Assembly (NCBI GenBank): GCA_947630205.1
Contig: CANRGW010000034.1
Span: 1 to 11,225, forward strand
DNA: 11,225 nucleotides
Direction: 5' to 3'
Source: an uncultured Bacilli bacterium
GTDB taxonomy: Bacteria; Bacillota_I; Bacilli_A; RF39; UBA660
Part shown: positions 4,822 to 11,225 of the stretch, piece by piece
Position numbering within the stretch: position 1 is the first letter of the stretch
Layout: every line of letters begins with the position of its first letter
Translations under genes and position numbers: made by a program
The notes under the pieces: generated by a model
What the model saw: the letters and a program-made list of their open reading frames with translations, nothing else
What the model was told of the DNA's origin: nothing
Database searches by the model: none

Positions 4822-6550
4822 TATTTTCACTCCCCATTTTTAGTTTCATAATCTGATTACTTATTTTAGCCTGTTCCAAAGGATCTATTTCATTCATTAT
4901 TAATTTCTCTAATCTTTTGATTTCCAGAGACACATTATAATCCTTAATTACTTTTAAATATTCTAAAATAGTTATATCAGATACATTACTATCTAAATCT
5001 AAACTAATTATTTCTAGGAAAACATCATTTAAATCTTTATTATCTTCTATATAAGTTTTAAAATCAGCAATATTAATATAACCATATTGTTCATAAAAAT
5101 AAGAAATTTCTCTTGCTAAAATACGATAACTATCAATTGGAAAATAAACTTTACTATTTTCAACAATTGTTATAACTTCTTTTTTAATAAGCATATAGTA
5201 AATTAATTCTTGCATTGTTTTTTCATACTTATTTTTTCTTTTACTTACATTTTTTGAAGTAACAAAAACTTTAAAATCTTCATCTTTTTGATTTGCCAAT
5301 AATTCGTTTAACTTTTTTTCCAATGTATTATACCACACATTAGTTTCATTAGCAAGATTTTTTAACATTATTTCCCGTTTTATCTCATCACTTACATTAC
5401 TTATTTCTTTTAAAACTAAATTAACATAATTAGAAAGTTCTGTACTACTTTTAAAATTAACTCCCTTCTTTAAAAGTCTTATTTTAAAATCATTATAACT
5501 AATAGCACTACTAATTAAAGAATAAAAACTTTCACTTCCATATTTTAAAATATAATCATCGGGGTCTAAGCCTTCTTTAAGGGGAATTACTTTAACTTCT
5601 AAATTATGTTCTAAAAGAAGTTTACCATTATTAAGAGTTGCATTAATTCCTGCATCATCCCCATCTAAACATAAATAAACTGTAGTTGCTAAACGTTTTA
5701 AAAGCGTTATTTGTTCAACCGTTAAAGCCGTTCCCATTGTTGCAACACAATTCTTAACCCCAATTGTATAGGCTCTAATTACAGCCATAAAGCCTTCCAT
5801 TAAAATAACAAACTTATTTTTTCTAACTTCTTCCCTAGCCCGATTATAATTGAATAAATTTTCTCCCTTTTTAAAGATAAAAGTTTCTTTGGAATTTAAA
5901 TATTTATTTGTATGTTCTCCATTATAAATTCTACCACTAAAACCATTTATTTCACCTTTTGGATTAGTTAATGGAAAAATAATTCTTTTAATATAAATAT
6001 CATGATCATCACTTACTAACCCTAAATCATTTAAAAGTTTTAAGTCATAACCTTTCTTAACTAACATTTTCGTTAAAGCAGCACGTTCATTTAAAGCAAG
6101 TCCTATTTGAAACTCTTTAATTGTTTCCATATCAAGTTTTCTATTCATTAAATATTCTCTTGCTTTAGCACCCTCTTTGGCTAACAAATTATTTTGAAAA
6201 AACTTATTAGCAATATCATAGATATCATAATAAATTTTATTTTTATTTTCTTCTTTTTTAAACTCCGTTGGTACTATAATACCAACTTCATTAGCAATCG
6301 TTTGAACGGCTTCTTTAAAACTTATATTTTCAAACTTCATTAAGAAATTAAAAACATTACCGGCTTCTCCACAGACAAAACATTTATAAATTTGTTTTTC
6401 TCTTGATACACTTAAAGAAGGATTGTTATCATTATGAAAAGGACATAGACCAAAATAATTTTTCCCTTTTTTTTGAAGAGGAATATATTTACCAATAAAT
6501 TCAACTATATCAACATTTTCTCGAATTTTTCTTAATAGATTTTGGTCCAT
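4814..6550 (-). CDS. dnaG: DNA primase DnaG
   Basis: The product is 578 aa and makes the RNA primers for Okazaki fragments with the replicative helicase. The N-terminal CHC2 zinc-binding domain has C36-P-F-H39 and C57-x2-C60. The catalytic core (about 110-340) includes the basic RIIFPLTNPKGEINGFSGR stretch, then the TOPRIM fold: E252 in MEGFMAV, MGTALT (272-277) and D296-G-D298-DAG. The C-terminal part from about 430 is divergent, as expected for the helicase-binding domain. The family motif is normally E-G-[YF]-x-D-V; here the Asp is Ala256 (codon GCT at 5783-5785). ATG at 6550 is chosen because AGGAGG lies 8 nt before it; an in-frame TTG at 6556 is too close to that site. It is the first gene of the operon with rpoD and trmK. 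Confidence 0.98.
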   Translation of the reverse strand: MDQNLLRKIRENVDIVEFIGKYIPLQKKGKNYFGLCPFHNDNNPSLSVSREKQIYKCFVCGEAGNVFNFLMKFENISFKEAVQTIANEVGIIVPTEFKKEENKNKIYYDIYDIANKFFQNNLLAKEGAKAREYLMNRKLDMETIKEFQIGLALNERAALTKMLVKKGYDLKLLNDLGLVSDDHDIYIKRIIFPLTNPKGEINGFSGRIYNGEHTNKYLNSKETFIFKKGENLFNYNRAREEVRKNKFVILMEGFMAVIRAYTIGVKNCVATMGTALTVEQITLLKRLATTVYLCLDGDDAGINATLNNGKLLLEHNLEVKVIPLKEGLDPDDYILKYGSESFYSLISSAISYNDFKIRLLKKGVNFKSSTELSNYVNLVLKEISNVSDEIKREIMLKNLANETNVWYNTLEKKLNELLANQKDEDFKVFVTSKNVSKRKNKYEKTMQELIYYMLIKKEVITIVENSKVYFPIDSYRILAREISYFYEQYGYINIADFKTYIEDNKDLNDVFLEIISLDLDSNVSDITILEYLKVIKDYNVSLEIKRLEKLIMNEIDPLEQAKISNQIMKLKMGSENND

Positions 6551-6576
6551 AAGCAATCCCTCCTTTATACTTATTT

Positions 6577-6596
6577 ATTTTATCATAAAGATTATA
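6577..6596 (-). promoter_or_regulatory. Candidate promoter elements of the dnaG operon
   Basis: The minus strand has TATAAT at 6591-6596 (with a weak TTACTG 18 bp upstream) and a TGATAAAAT extended -10 at 6577-6585. Either gives a leader of about 20-35 nt containing the AGGAGG site. I cannot decide which is used. Confidence 0.4.
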
Positions 6597-6633
6597 ATTT
6601 GAATAGAAATTTTACAGTAAGGAATTTTAAATA

Positions 6634-6662
6634 TTTACAACTTTTTAAAAAAATAGTATAAT
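6634..6662 (+). promoter_or_regulatory. Sigma-A promoter of the RNase J gene
   Basis: TTTACA (6634-6639) and TATAAT (6657-6662) are exactly 17 bp apart, five of six and six of six to consensus. The start is expected near 6669, with a leader of about 40 nt. The ribosome binding site GGGAGG (6692-6697) lies 11 nt before the ATG at 6709, a longer spacing than usual. Confidence 0.8.
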
Positions 6663-6708
6663 GTTAGAGTTAGTTCTTAAAACTTAAAGAAGGGAGGATT
6701 ATTTTTTA

Positions 6709-8415
6709 ATGACTAGAGAGTCTAGTAAAACTCGGTTTGTTATTTTAGGCGGATTAGGTGAAATTGGTAAAAATATGTATGCTATCGAGCATGAAGATGA
6801 AATTATCATTATTGATGCTGGTATTTCTTTTGCTGAACTTACAATGTTAGGAATTGATTATACAATTCCCGATTATACTTATTTAAAAGAAAATGAAAAG
6901 AAAATTAAAGCCTTATTTATAACGCACGGACACGAAGACCATATTGGAGCAATTCCTATTCTTCTTTCTAGTGTTGATATTAAAAATATTTATGCACCTA
7001 ATCAAGCAGCTGAACTTATCAAACTAAAATTAATTGATAAAAATATTCGTTTTGATAATTTATTTACCTATAAAAGTGATGATGTTATTAAATTTAAGCA
7101 TTTTACGGTTGATTTTTTTAGAACTACCCACTCTGTTCCTGACTCACATGGAATAAGAGTTAAAACTCCTAATGGAGTTATTGTTACAACAGGAGACTTT
7201 AAATTCGATTTTACACCAATTGGTCCAATGGCTGATTTACATAAAATGGCAAGAATTGGAGAAGAAGGTGTTGATATTCTAATAAGCGATTCAACTAATG
7301 CTTTAAATGATGGTATTTCGGCTAGCGAATCCTCAGTAGATGCGGCATTAAACGATATTTTTGATACGGAAGTAAATAGTCGAATTATTATAGCAACTTT
7401 TGCTTCAAATATTTATAGATTAAAACACATTGTGGAAACTTGTTATAAACATAAAAGAAAAATTTGTATTTTTGGAAGAAGTATGGAGTCTAATATTGAA
7501 ATATCAATTAAAGGTGGTTATATAAATCATAAAGAATTATTTATCTCTCCAGAAGAAGCCAATACTTTAAAACCAAAAGATGTTTGTATTTTATGTACAG
7601 GTAGTCAAGGAGAACCTTTAGCAGCACTTTCTCGAATTGCTGATTTAGAACATAAACATATAAAACTTCGACCAGATGATGTTGTTGTATTCTCATCAAG
7701 TCCTATTCCTGGAAATGGTTTAAGTATTTCTAAAACAATTAATAAACTTTATTTACAAGGAGTTAAAGTTTTTACTAATACAACTATTTCTAATATTCAT
7801 ACCTCCGGTCATGCTAATAAAGAAGAATTAAAATTAATGATTAGACTTTTAATGCCTAAATATATGATGCCTTTTCATGGAGAATATCGAATGTTAAAAA
7901 GTCATGCTGACTTGGCTTTAATGTGTGGTATTCCTAAAGAAAATATCTTTATTCTTGATAATGGAGACTCTTTAATACTTGATAAAGGAAAAATAACTCT
8001 TGGAGAAAAAGTTAAAATGGATGAAGTCTTTATTGATGGAAACCGAGTTGGTGAAGTTGCTACCCAAGTTATTCGCGATAGAAAAATCATGGCCAGTGAT
8101 GGTATTTTAGTAATTGTTTCTAATATTGATATGAAAAATAAAAAATTATTACTTAAACCATCAATTGTAACGAGAGGCTTTATCCAAGTAAATGAAAATG
8201 AAGAATTAATTAAAATGTTAGAAATAAAAGCTAGTTTATTAATTACAAGTAAATTAAAAGAAAATAATATTAGTTTTCAAGATATAAAAAGTTTTGTTCA
8301 AAGTAATATAAGTACTTATATTGTAGAACTAACAGGAAGAAAACCTATTATCTTGCCAATTATTTTAGATATTAAAAAAACTAGTCAAGTAATAACAGAA
8401 AATCTTGTTTCTTAA
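6709..8415 (+). CDS. rnjA: Ribonuclease J (RNase J1 type)
   Basis: The product is 568 aa, near the 555 of B. subtilis RNase J1. It is a metallo-beta-lactamase/beta-CASP enzyme with 5'-to-3' exonuclease and endonuclease activity, central to mRNA decay and rRNA/tRNA processing. The metal-binding motif is intact: H73-G-H75-E-D77-H78, H141 in TTHSVPDS, D163 in TTGDFKFD. The beta-CASP residues are also present: H364 in HTSGHA and H390 in HGEYR. It therefore resembles J1 and not J2, where the metal site is degraded. After about residue 450 comes the C-terminal dimerisation domain (around KASLLITSKL and GRKPIILPIIL). It has its own promoter, divergent from dnaG, and is probably co-transcribed with the transporter gene that follows 57 bp later. 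No second RNase J is in the window. Confidence 0.97.
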   Translation: MTRESSKTRFVILGGLGEIGKNMYAIEHEDEIIIIDAGISFAELTMLGIDYTIPDYTYLKENEKKIKALFITHGHEDHIGAIPILLSSVDIKNIYAPNQAAELIKLKLIDKNIRFDNLFTYKSDDVIKFKHFTVDFFRTTHSVPDSHGIRVKTPNGVIVTTGDFKFDFTPIGPMADLHKMARIGEEGVDILISDSTNALNDGISASESSVDAALNDIFDTEVNSRIIIATFASNIYRLKHIVETCYKHKRKICIFGRSMESNIEISIKGGYINHKELFISPEEANTLKPKDVCILCTGSQGEPLAALSRIADLEHKHIKLRPDDVVVFSSSPIPGNGLSISKTINKLYLQGVKVFTNTTISNIHTSGHANKEELKLMIRLLMPKYMMPFHGEYRMLKSHADLALMCGIPKENIFILDNGDSLILDKGKITLGEKVKMDEVFIDGNRVGEVATQVIRDRKIMASDGILVIVSNIDMKNKKLLLKPSIVTRGFIQVNENEELIKMLEIKASLLITSKLKENNISFQDIKSFVQSNISTYIVELTGRKPIILPIILDIKKTSQVITENLVS

Positions 8416-8472
8416 AAAAAGAATAAGATTTTTTTCTTGGAATTATTTTGTTCTTTTTTAATAAATAATAAT

Positions 8473-9420
8473 ATGACGATATTGTTTAATTTTTTAATTA
8501 GTATTACACTTTTTATTTATGGTATTAATCTTTTTTCTAAAGGACTAGAAAACTTATGTCAAAAAAATATTAAATTTATTTTAGAAAAATATACTAAAAC
8601 ACCTTTTAAAGGAATTATTTTAGGAACTATCTTAACAGCCCTTATTCAAAGTTCTGCTATAACAACTATTACAACAGTTGGTTTAGTTAATTCCGGAATT
8701 ATAACTTTTCATAATTCTTTAGGTATTATAATGGGTGCTAATTTAGGTACTTGTATTACATCTTGGTTAGTTTCTTTTTTAAATATTTCCAAAAACAGTA
8801 AATTATTTCTTTTTTTAAATCCAAATACGTATATTCCCCTACTTTTAATTTTAGGAATTATTCTTTTTTCTAAACATAAAAATAAAAGTTATATTTGTCT
8901 TGGTTTTGCACTTTTTATGTTAGGACTTTTAATGATGCAAAATAGTTTAGAACCAATTAAAGATTTTTTTTGGTTTAAAAATTTATTACTTTCTTTTGAT
9001 AATCCTTTATTTGGTGTTTTTATAGGAATTATTTTAACAACGATTATGCAATCATCAAGTGCAACTATTGCTATTTTACAAACTGTATCGAATACTAATC
9101 ATTTAACTTATTTCATGGCAACCCCAATTATTATGGGAGAAAATATTGGTAGTTGTTTAACAACGATTGTTGCTAGTTTAAATACCTCAAAAAATGCTAA
9201 AAAAGTTGCTATTAGTCATCTTTTATATAATATAATAGGAACTATTATTTTTTTAATTATTTTTTATTTTTTAAATCTCTTTAAATTAAATTTTTTAAAT
9301 TACGAAGTTAATTCTTTTAAAATTGCTATCATTCATACTTTATTTAATTTCTTTTCTATTCTTATTTTCTATCCTTTTTTAAATAAACTAGAAAAATTTA
9401 TTAATTTTCTTGTTAAATAA
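8473..9420 (+). CDS. Na+/phosphate cotransporter II-like membrane protein, without PhoU domain
   Basis: The product is 315 aa from ATG 8473 (327 from TTG 8437) and strongly hydrophobic, with about eight or nine membrane segments. It contains the inverted repeat typical of the NptA/Na-Pi-II family. The first half has ALIQSSAITT and IIMGANLGTCITSW; the second has TIMQSSSATIAIL and IIMGENIGSCLTT. The QSS motifs form the sodium/phosphate binding region. Many bacterial members have an extra C-terminal PhoU-like domain of about 200 residues; this one stops right after the membrane part. The start is uncertain: neither ATG 8473 nor TTG 8437 has a clear Shine-Dalgarno site. I prefer 8473 because its product begins as the family usually does (hydrophobic helix, then LFIYGINLFSKGLENL). 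Substrate may be phosphate or another anion. Confidence 0.88.
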   Translation: MTILFNFLISITLFIYGINLFSKGLENLCQKNIKFILEKYTKTPFKGIILGTILTALIQSSAITTITTVGLVNSGIITFHNSLGIIMGANLGTCITSWLVSFLNISKNSKLFLFLNPNTYIPLLLILGIILFSKHKNKSYICLGFALFMLGLLMMQNSLEPIKDFFWFKNLLLSFDNPLFGVFIGIILTTIMQSSSATIAILQTVSNTNHLTYFMATPIIMGENIGSCLTTIVASLNTSKNAKKVAISHLLYNIIGTIIFLIIFYFLNLFKLNFLNYEVNSFKIAIIHTLFNFFSILIFYPFLNKLEKFINFLVK

Positions 9421-9438
9421 TTTTAAACATTTTATAAT
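9410..9438 (+). promoter_or_regulatory. Possible promoter of the NUDIX gene
   Basis: TTGTTA (9410-9415) and TATAAT (9433-9438) are 17 bp apart. The predicted start (about 9445) falls on the Shine-Dalgarno GGTGAT (9445-9450), giving a leader of only about 9 nt, so use of this promoter is uncertain. The -35 overlaps the end of the transporter gene. Confidence 0.4.
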
Positions 9439-9453
9439 AAATTTGGTGATTTT

Positions 9454-10023
9454 ATGTTGAGGAAATTAATTGAAGAATATGAACCAAATAATTTACAAGA
9501 AGAAACTGATAAAAAAGTTATGTTAAAGTATATGGATACTTTTACGGATACTTTAACAAGAAATAATGTTTTTGGACATTTTACTAGTAGTGCTTTTATT
9601 GTTAATGAAAGTCATACTAAAGTTTTAATGGCTTATCATAATATATATGACTCTTTTGCTTGGGTTGGAGGACATGTAGACGGAGATGAAGATACTTTAA
9701 GAGTTGCTAAAAAGGAAGCAAGAGAAGAAACAAGTATTAAGAATTTAAAACTTCTTAAAAAAACTCCTATTAGTCTTGAAGTAATAGAAGTTACAGGACA
9801 TATGAAAAAGAATTGTTGGATAACTCCACATGTTCATTTAAATATAACGTATTTATTTGAAGCCAATGATAAAGATTTTATTCAAAATAAAGAAGATGAA
9901 AATAGTCAAGTTGCTTGGATACCTCTTAGTAATTTAAAAGATTATGTAACTGAAAAGAATATGTTACCTATTTACCAAAAAATAATTAAAGAAATGGAAA
10001 AATTAACTGTTAATAACATTTAA
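9454..10023 (+). CDS. NUDIX hydrolase
   Basis: The product is 189 aa. The NUDIX box is at 73-95 and starts GHVDGDE; the rest reads DTLRVAKKEAREETSI. It fits G-x5-E-x7-REUxEExGU except Lys87 for Arg and Ser94 for Gly. The metal-binding glutamates E88, E91 and E92 are kept, so it is probably active. Before the box lies a domain start typical of the fold (SSAFIVNESHTKVLMAYH, 45-62). A helical N-terminal extension of about 40 residues precedes it. The H-V-H-L-N stretch (126-130) and W155-I-P are usual in the family. Substrate cannot be told from sequence; NUDIX enzymes cleave nucleoside diphosphates linked to another group. GGTGAT lies 4 nt before the ATG. Its last 21 bp overlap the 3' end of the convergent PBP gene. 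Confidence 0.93.
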   Translation: MLRKLIEEYEPNNLQEETDKKVMLKYMDTFTDTLTRNNVFGHFTSSAFIVNESHTKVLMAYHNIYDSFAWVGGHVDGDEDTLRVAKKEAREETSIKNLKLLKKTPISLEVIEVTGHMKKNCWITPHVHLNITYLFEANDKDFIQNKEDENSQVAWIPLSNLKDYVTEKNMLPIYQKIIKEMEKLTVNNI

Positions 10024-11225
10024 CATATTATCGGTTATTCGTCTGATAACTATTTTATTAAAAGGATAAATATAACCACTACTAGAATTAATGTAACTAA
10101 TATTAGGACTAGAAATAGAAATAGCATATAAAGGATTAGTTGTTGGAAAATAAGTAACAAAAGCCGTTGAAATGGACTCTGTTTCATATTTACCATCATT
10201 GTCACTATCAACAAAAGTTTCACTCGTTCCAGTTTTTCCACTTGCATCCAAACTTAAATCAACGTAATTACGACCTGTTCCTCTTTGAATAACTAAATTT
10301 AATGCATTTTTAACCCGATTTAAATATTCTTCTTTTATATCTATTTCATTTAAAACTACTGGTTCATAATTTAATATTACTTCTTCATTATCTTGAATTT
10401 TTCCTAAAAGATGCAATTTAAAACGTGATTTACCATTAGCAAGCGTTGCAATATATTGATTAAGTTGAATATTTGTATAAGTATCATATTGTCCTATTGC
10501 TAAATTCATTAAAAGACCAGCATCTTTTTTTTGACCTTTATAACCGATACTTTCATTAGGTAAATCGATACCTGTTTCAACTCCTAAACCAAACTTGGCA
10601 AAATAACTTCGATAAATATCAAAGGCTTCTTCCCTAATATAAGCCGGTCCGTCATAATGATAATTAACACCCCCTATTTTTAAAGCAATCCGAAATTGAT
10701 AAACATTACTACTATTAATAATAGCATCTAAATCATTTAAATAACCCATTGTATAAACTGAACACTTTTGCGGTGTTCCTTTTAATTTTAAGCATTCATC
10801 AACCATAAATTCTCCAATATGAATAACTCCTTCACTATAACCCGTTAAAATACTAGCCCCCTTTACAACACTACCAGACGTCATAGTATCTGTTAAAGTT
10901 CCAATACTATAATCTTGCATTATTCCATTTTGATAGAGTTTTCCAACAAGAGCCAAAATACTACCATCATTAGGATTAGAAATAGTTACATAACTTCTAT
11001 CAAAAAACCTAGTATTAACTCCATATTTAGCATTTCTTATTTCTTCTTCTAAAATATTTTCTACTAATTCTTGTAAAGCAATATCAATTGTTAAATATAA
11101 ATCTTTTCCCTTCTTCCCTTCTTTTTTTAATATTTTTTCATCTCCTGTTACTGTATAAATTTCTTTTTCTCCTTTTAAATAATCATCATAAACATATTCT
11201 AAATTACTAAGTCCAACTGTATCAT
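10003..11225 (-). CDS. Class B penicillin-binding protein (PBP2b-like), N-terminus outside window
   Basis: The visible 406 residues are the C-terminal part of a D,D-transpeptidase that cross-links septal or lateral peptidoglycan; the reading frame is open to the right edge. The end of the dimerisation domain is seen (GLSNLEYVYDDYLKGEKE), then LYLTIDIALQELVE. The catalytic motifs follow in order: S-V-V-K (codons 10861-10872, Ser at 10870-10872), S-S-N (10705-10713) and K-T-G-T (10225-10236). The S-V-V-K tetrad matches pneumococcal PBP2b. Directly after KTGT comes D-S-D-N-D-G-K, a DxDxDG calcium-loop-like segment. A TTG at 10956 is not the start, since homologous sequence continues upstream of it. 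The gene is convergent with the NUDIX gene, and no strong terminator is visible after it. Confidence 0.95.
   Translation of the reverse strand, partial: DTVGLSNLEYVYDDYLKGEKEIYTVTGDEKILKKEGKKGKDLYLTIDIALQELVENILEEEIRNAKYGVNTRFFDRSYVTISNPNDGSILALVGKLYQNGIMQDYSIGTLTDTMTSGSVVKGASILTGYSEGVIHIGEFMVDECLKLKGTPQKCSVYTMGYLNDLDAIINSSNVYQFRIALKIGGVNYHYDGPAYIREEAFDIYRSYFAKFGLGVETGIDLPNESIGYKGQKKDAGLLMNLAIGQYDTYTNIQLNQYIATLANGKSRFKLHLLGKIQDNEEVILNYEPVVLNEIDIKEEYLNRVKNALNLVIQRGTGRNYVDLSLDASGKTGTSETFVDSDNDGKYETESISTAFVTYFPTTNPLYAISISSPNISYINSSSGYIYPFNKIVIRRITDNMLNVINS

Noticed and set aside
7902..8090. Minus-strand open frame inside RNase J
   Set aside because: It is antisense to conserved RNase J coding sequence, with no ribosome binding site.
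8411..8438. Terminator between RNase J and the transporter
   Set aside because: Only a 5-7 bp A-T stem can be drawn and there is no G-C closing pair, so it is too weak to call.
10050..10247. Minus-strand open frame in a second frame of the PBP gene
   Set aside because: It overlaps the KTGT region of the PBP, which is intact in the main frame. The hydrophobic product is a composition effect.
1..11225. Mycoplasma-type genetic code (UGA as Trp)
   Set aside because: Trp is encoded by TGG in conserved positions and the HU gene ends in TGA at the expected length.
1..11225. Mobile element, prophage, CRISPR array or tRNA/rRNA gene
   Set aside because: No transposase, integrase, phage structural gene, regularly spaced repeat, or tRNA/rRNA signature was seen on either strand. 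The 10-bp tandem repeat at 3021-3040 is too short to suggest an element.
10957..11225. Frameshift or internal start in the PBP near 10956
   Set aside because: The frame upstream of 10956 is open to the window edge and continues with recognisable PBP sequence, so TTG 10956 is an ordinary internal Leu codon.

Overview
This is an A+T-rich bacterial chromosomal window, most likely from a low-GC Firmicute (Bacilli or Erysipelotrichia type, possibly an uncultured gut lineage close to the wall-less Mollicutes). The evidence is the dnaG-rpoD-trmK gene order, an RNase J1-type ribonuclease, strong A/T codon bias, and a SipW-type signal-anchor protein. A class B penicillin-binding protein shows that the cell makes peptidoglycan. 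Trp is encoded by TGG (for example in RpoD) and the HU gene ends in TGA, so the standard bacterial code is used and not the Mycoplasma code. The taxonomic placement is inference.

Layout. Positions 1-107 (minus) hold the start of a membrane/secreted protein with a SipW-like leader, cut by the window edge. Two hairpin terminators (about 212-316) separate it from a secreted protein of unknown function (323-1066, minus). Just upstream lies a membrane-anchored XRE regulator (1162-2283, minus). Next is an HU-type DNA-binding protein (2388-2675, minus), with a long structured 5' leader and a strong sigma-A promoter in a gap of about 380 bp. The macromolecular synthesis cluster follows on the minus strand: dnaG (primase), rpoD (primary sigma factor) and trmK (tRNA m1A22 methyltransferase). 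These three are tightly coupled (8-bp overlap, then 1-bp gap) and end in a clear intrinsic terminator.

A divergent promoter region (6551-6708) separates dnaG from the plus-strand genes: RNase J, a short Na+/phosphate-cotransporter-like membrane protein, and a NUDIX hydrolase. The window closes with the C-terminal part of a PBP2b-like transpeptidase on the minus strand. Its 3' end overlaps the NUDIX 3' end by 21 bp.

Most of the window (2388-11225) is core housekeeping: replication priming, transcription initiation, tRNA modification, RNA decay, nucleoid structure and cell-wall synthesis. The accessory-looking part is 1-2300. There a single-pass transmembrane HTH regulator sits directly upstream, same strand, of an unrecognised exported protein, which could be a small signalling/secretion unit. 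The less ordinary points in the core are the structured HU leader with a hairpin over the start codon and an Asp-to-Ala change in the DnaG TOPRIM motif. No rRNA, tRNA, CRISPR array, insertion sequence or phage gene was recognised.
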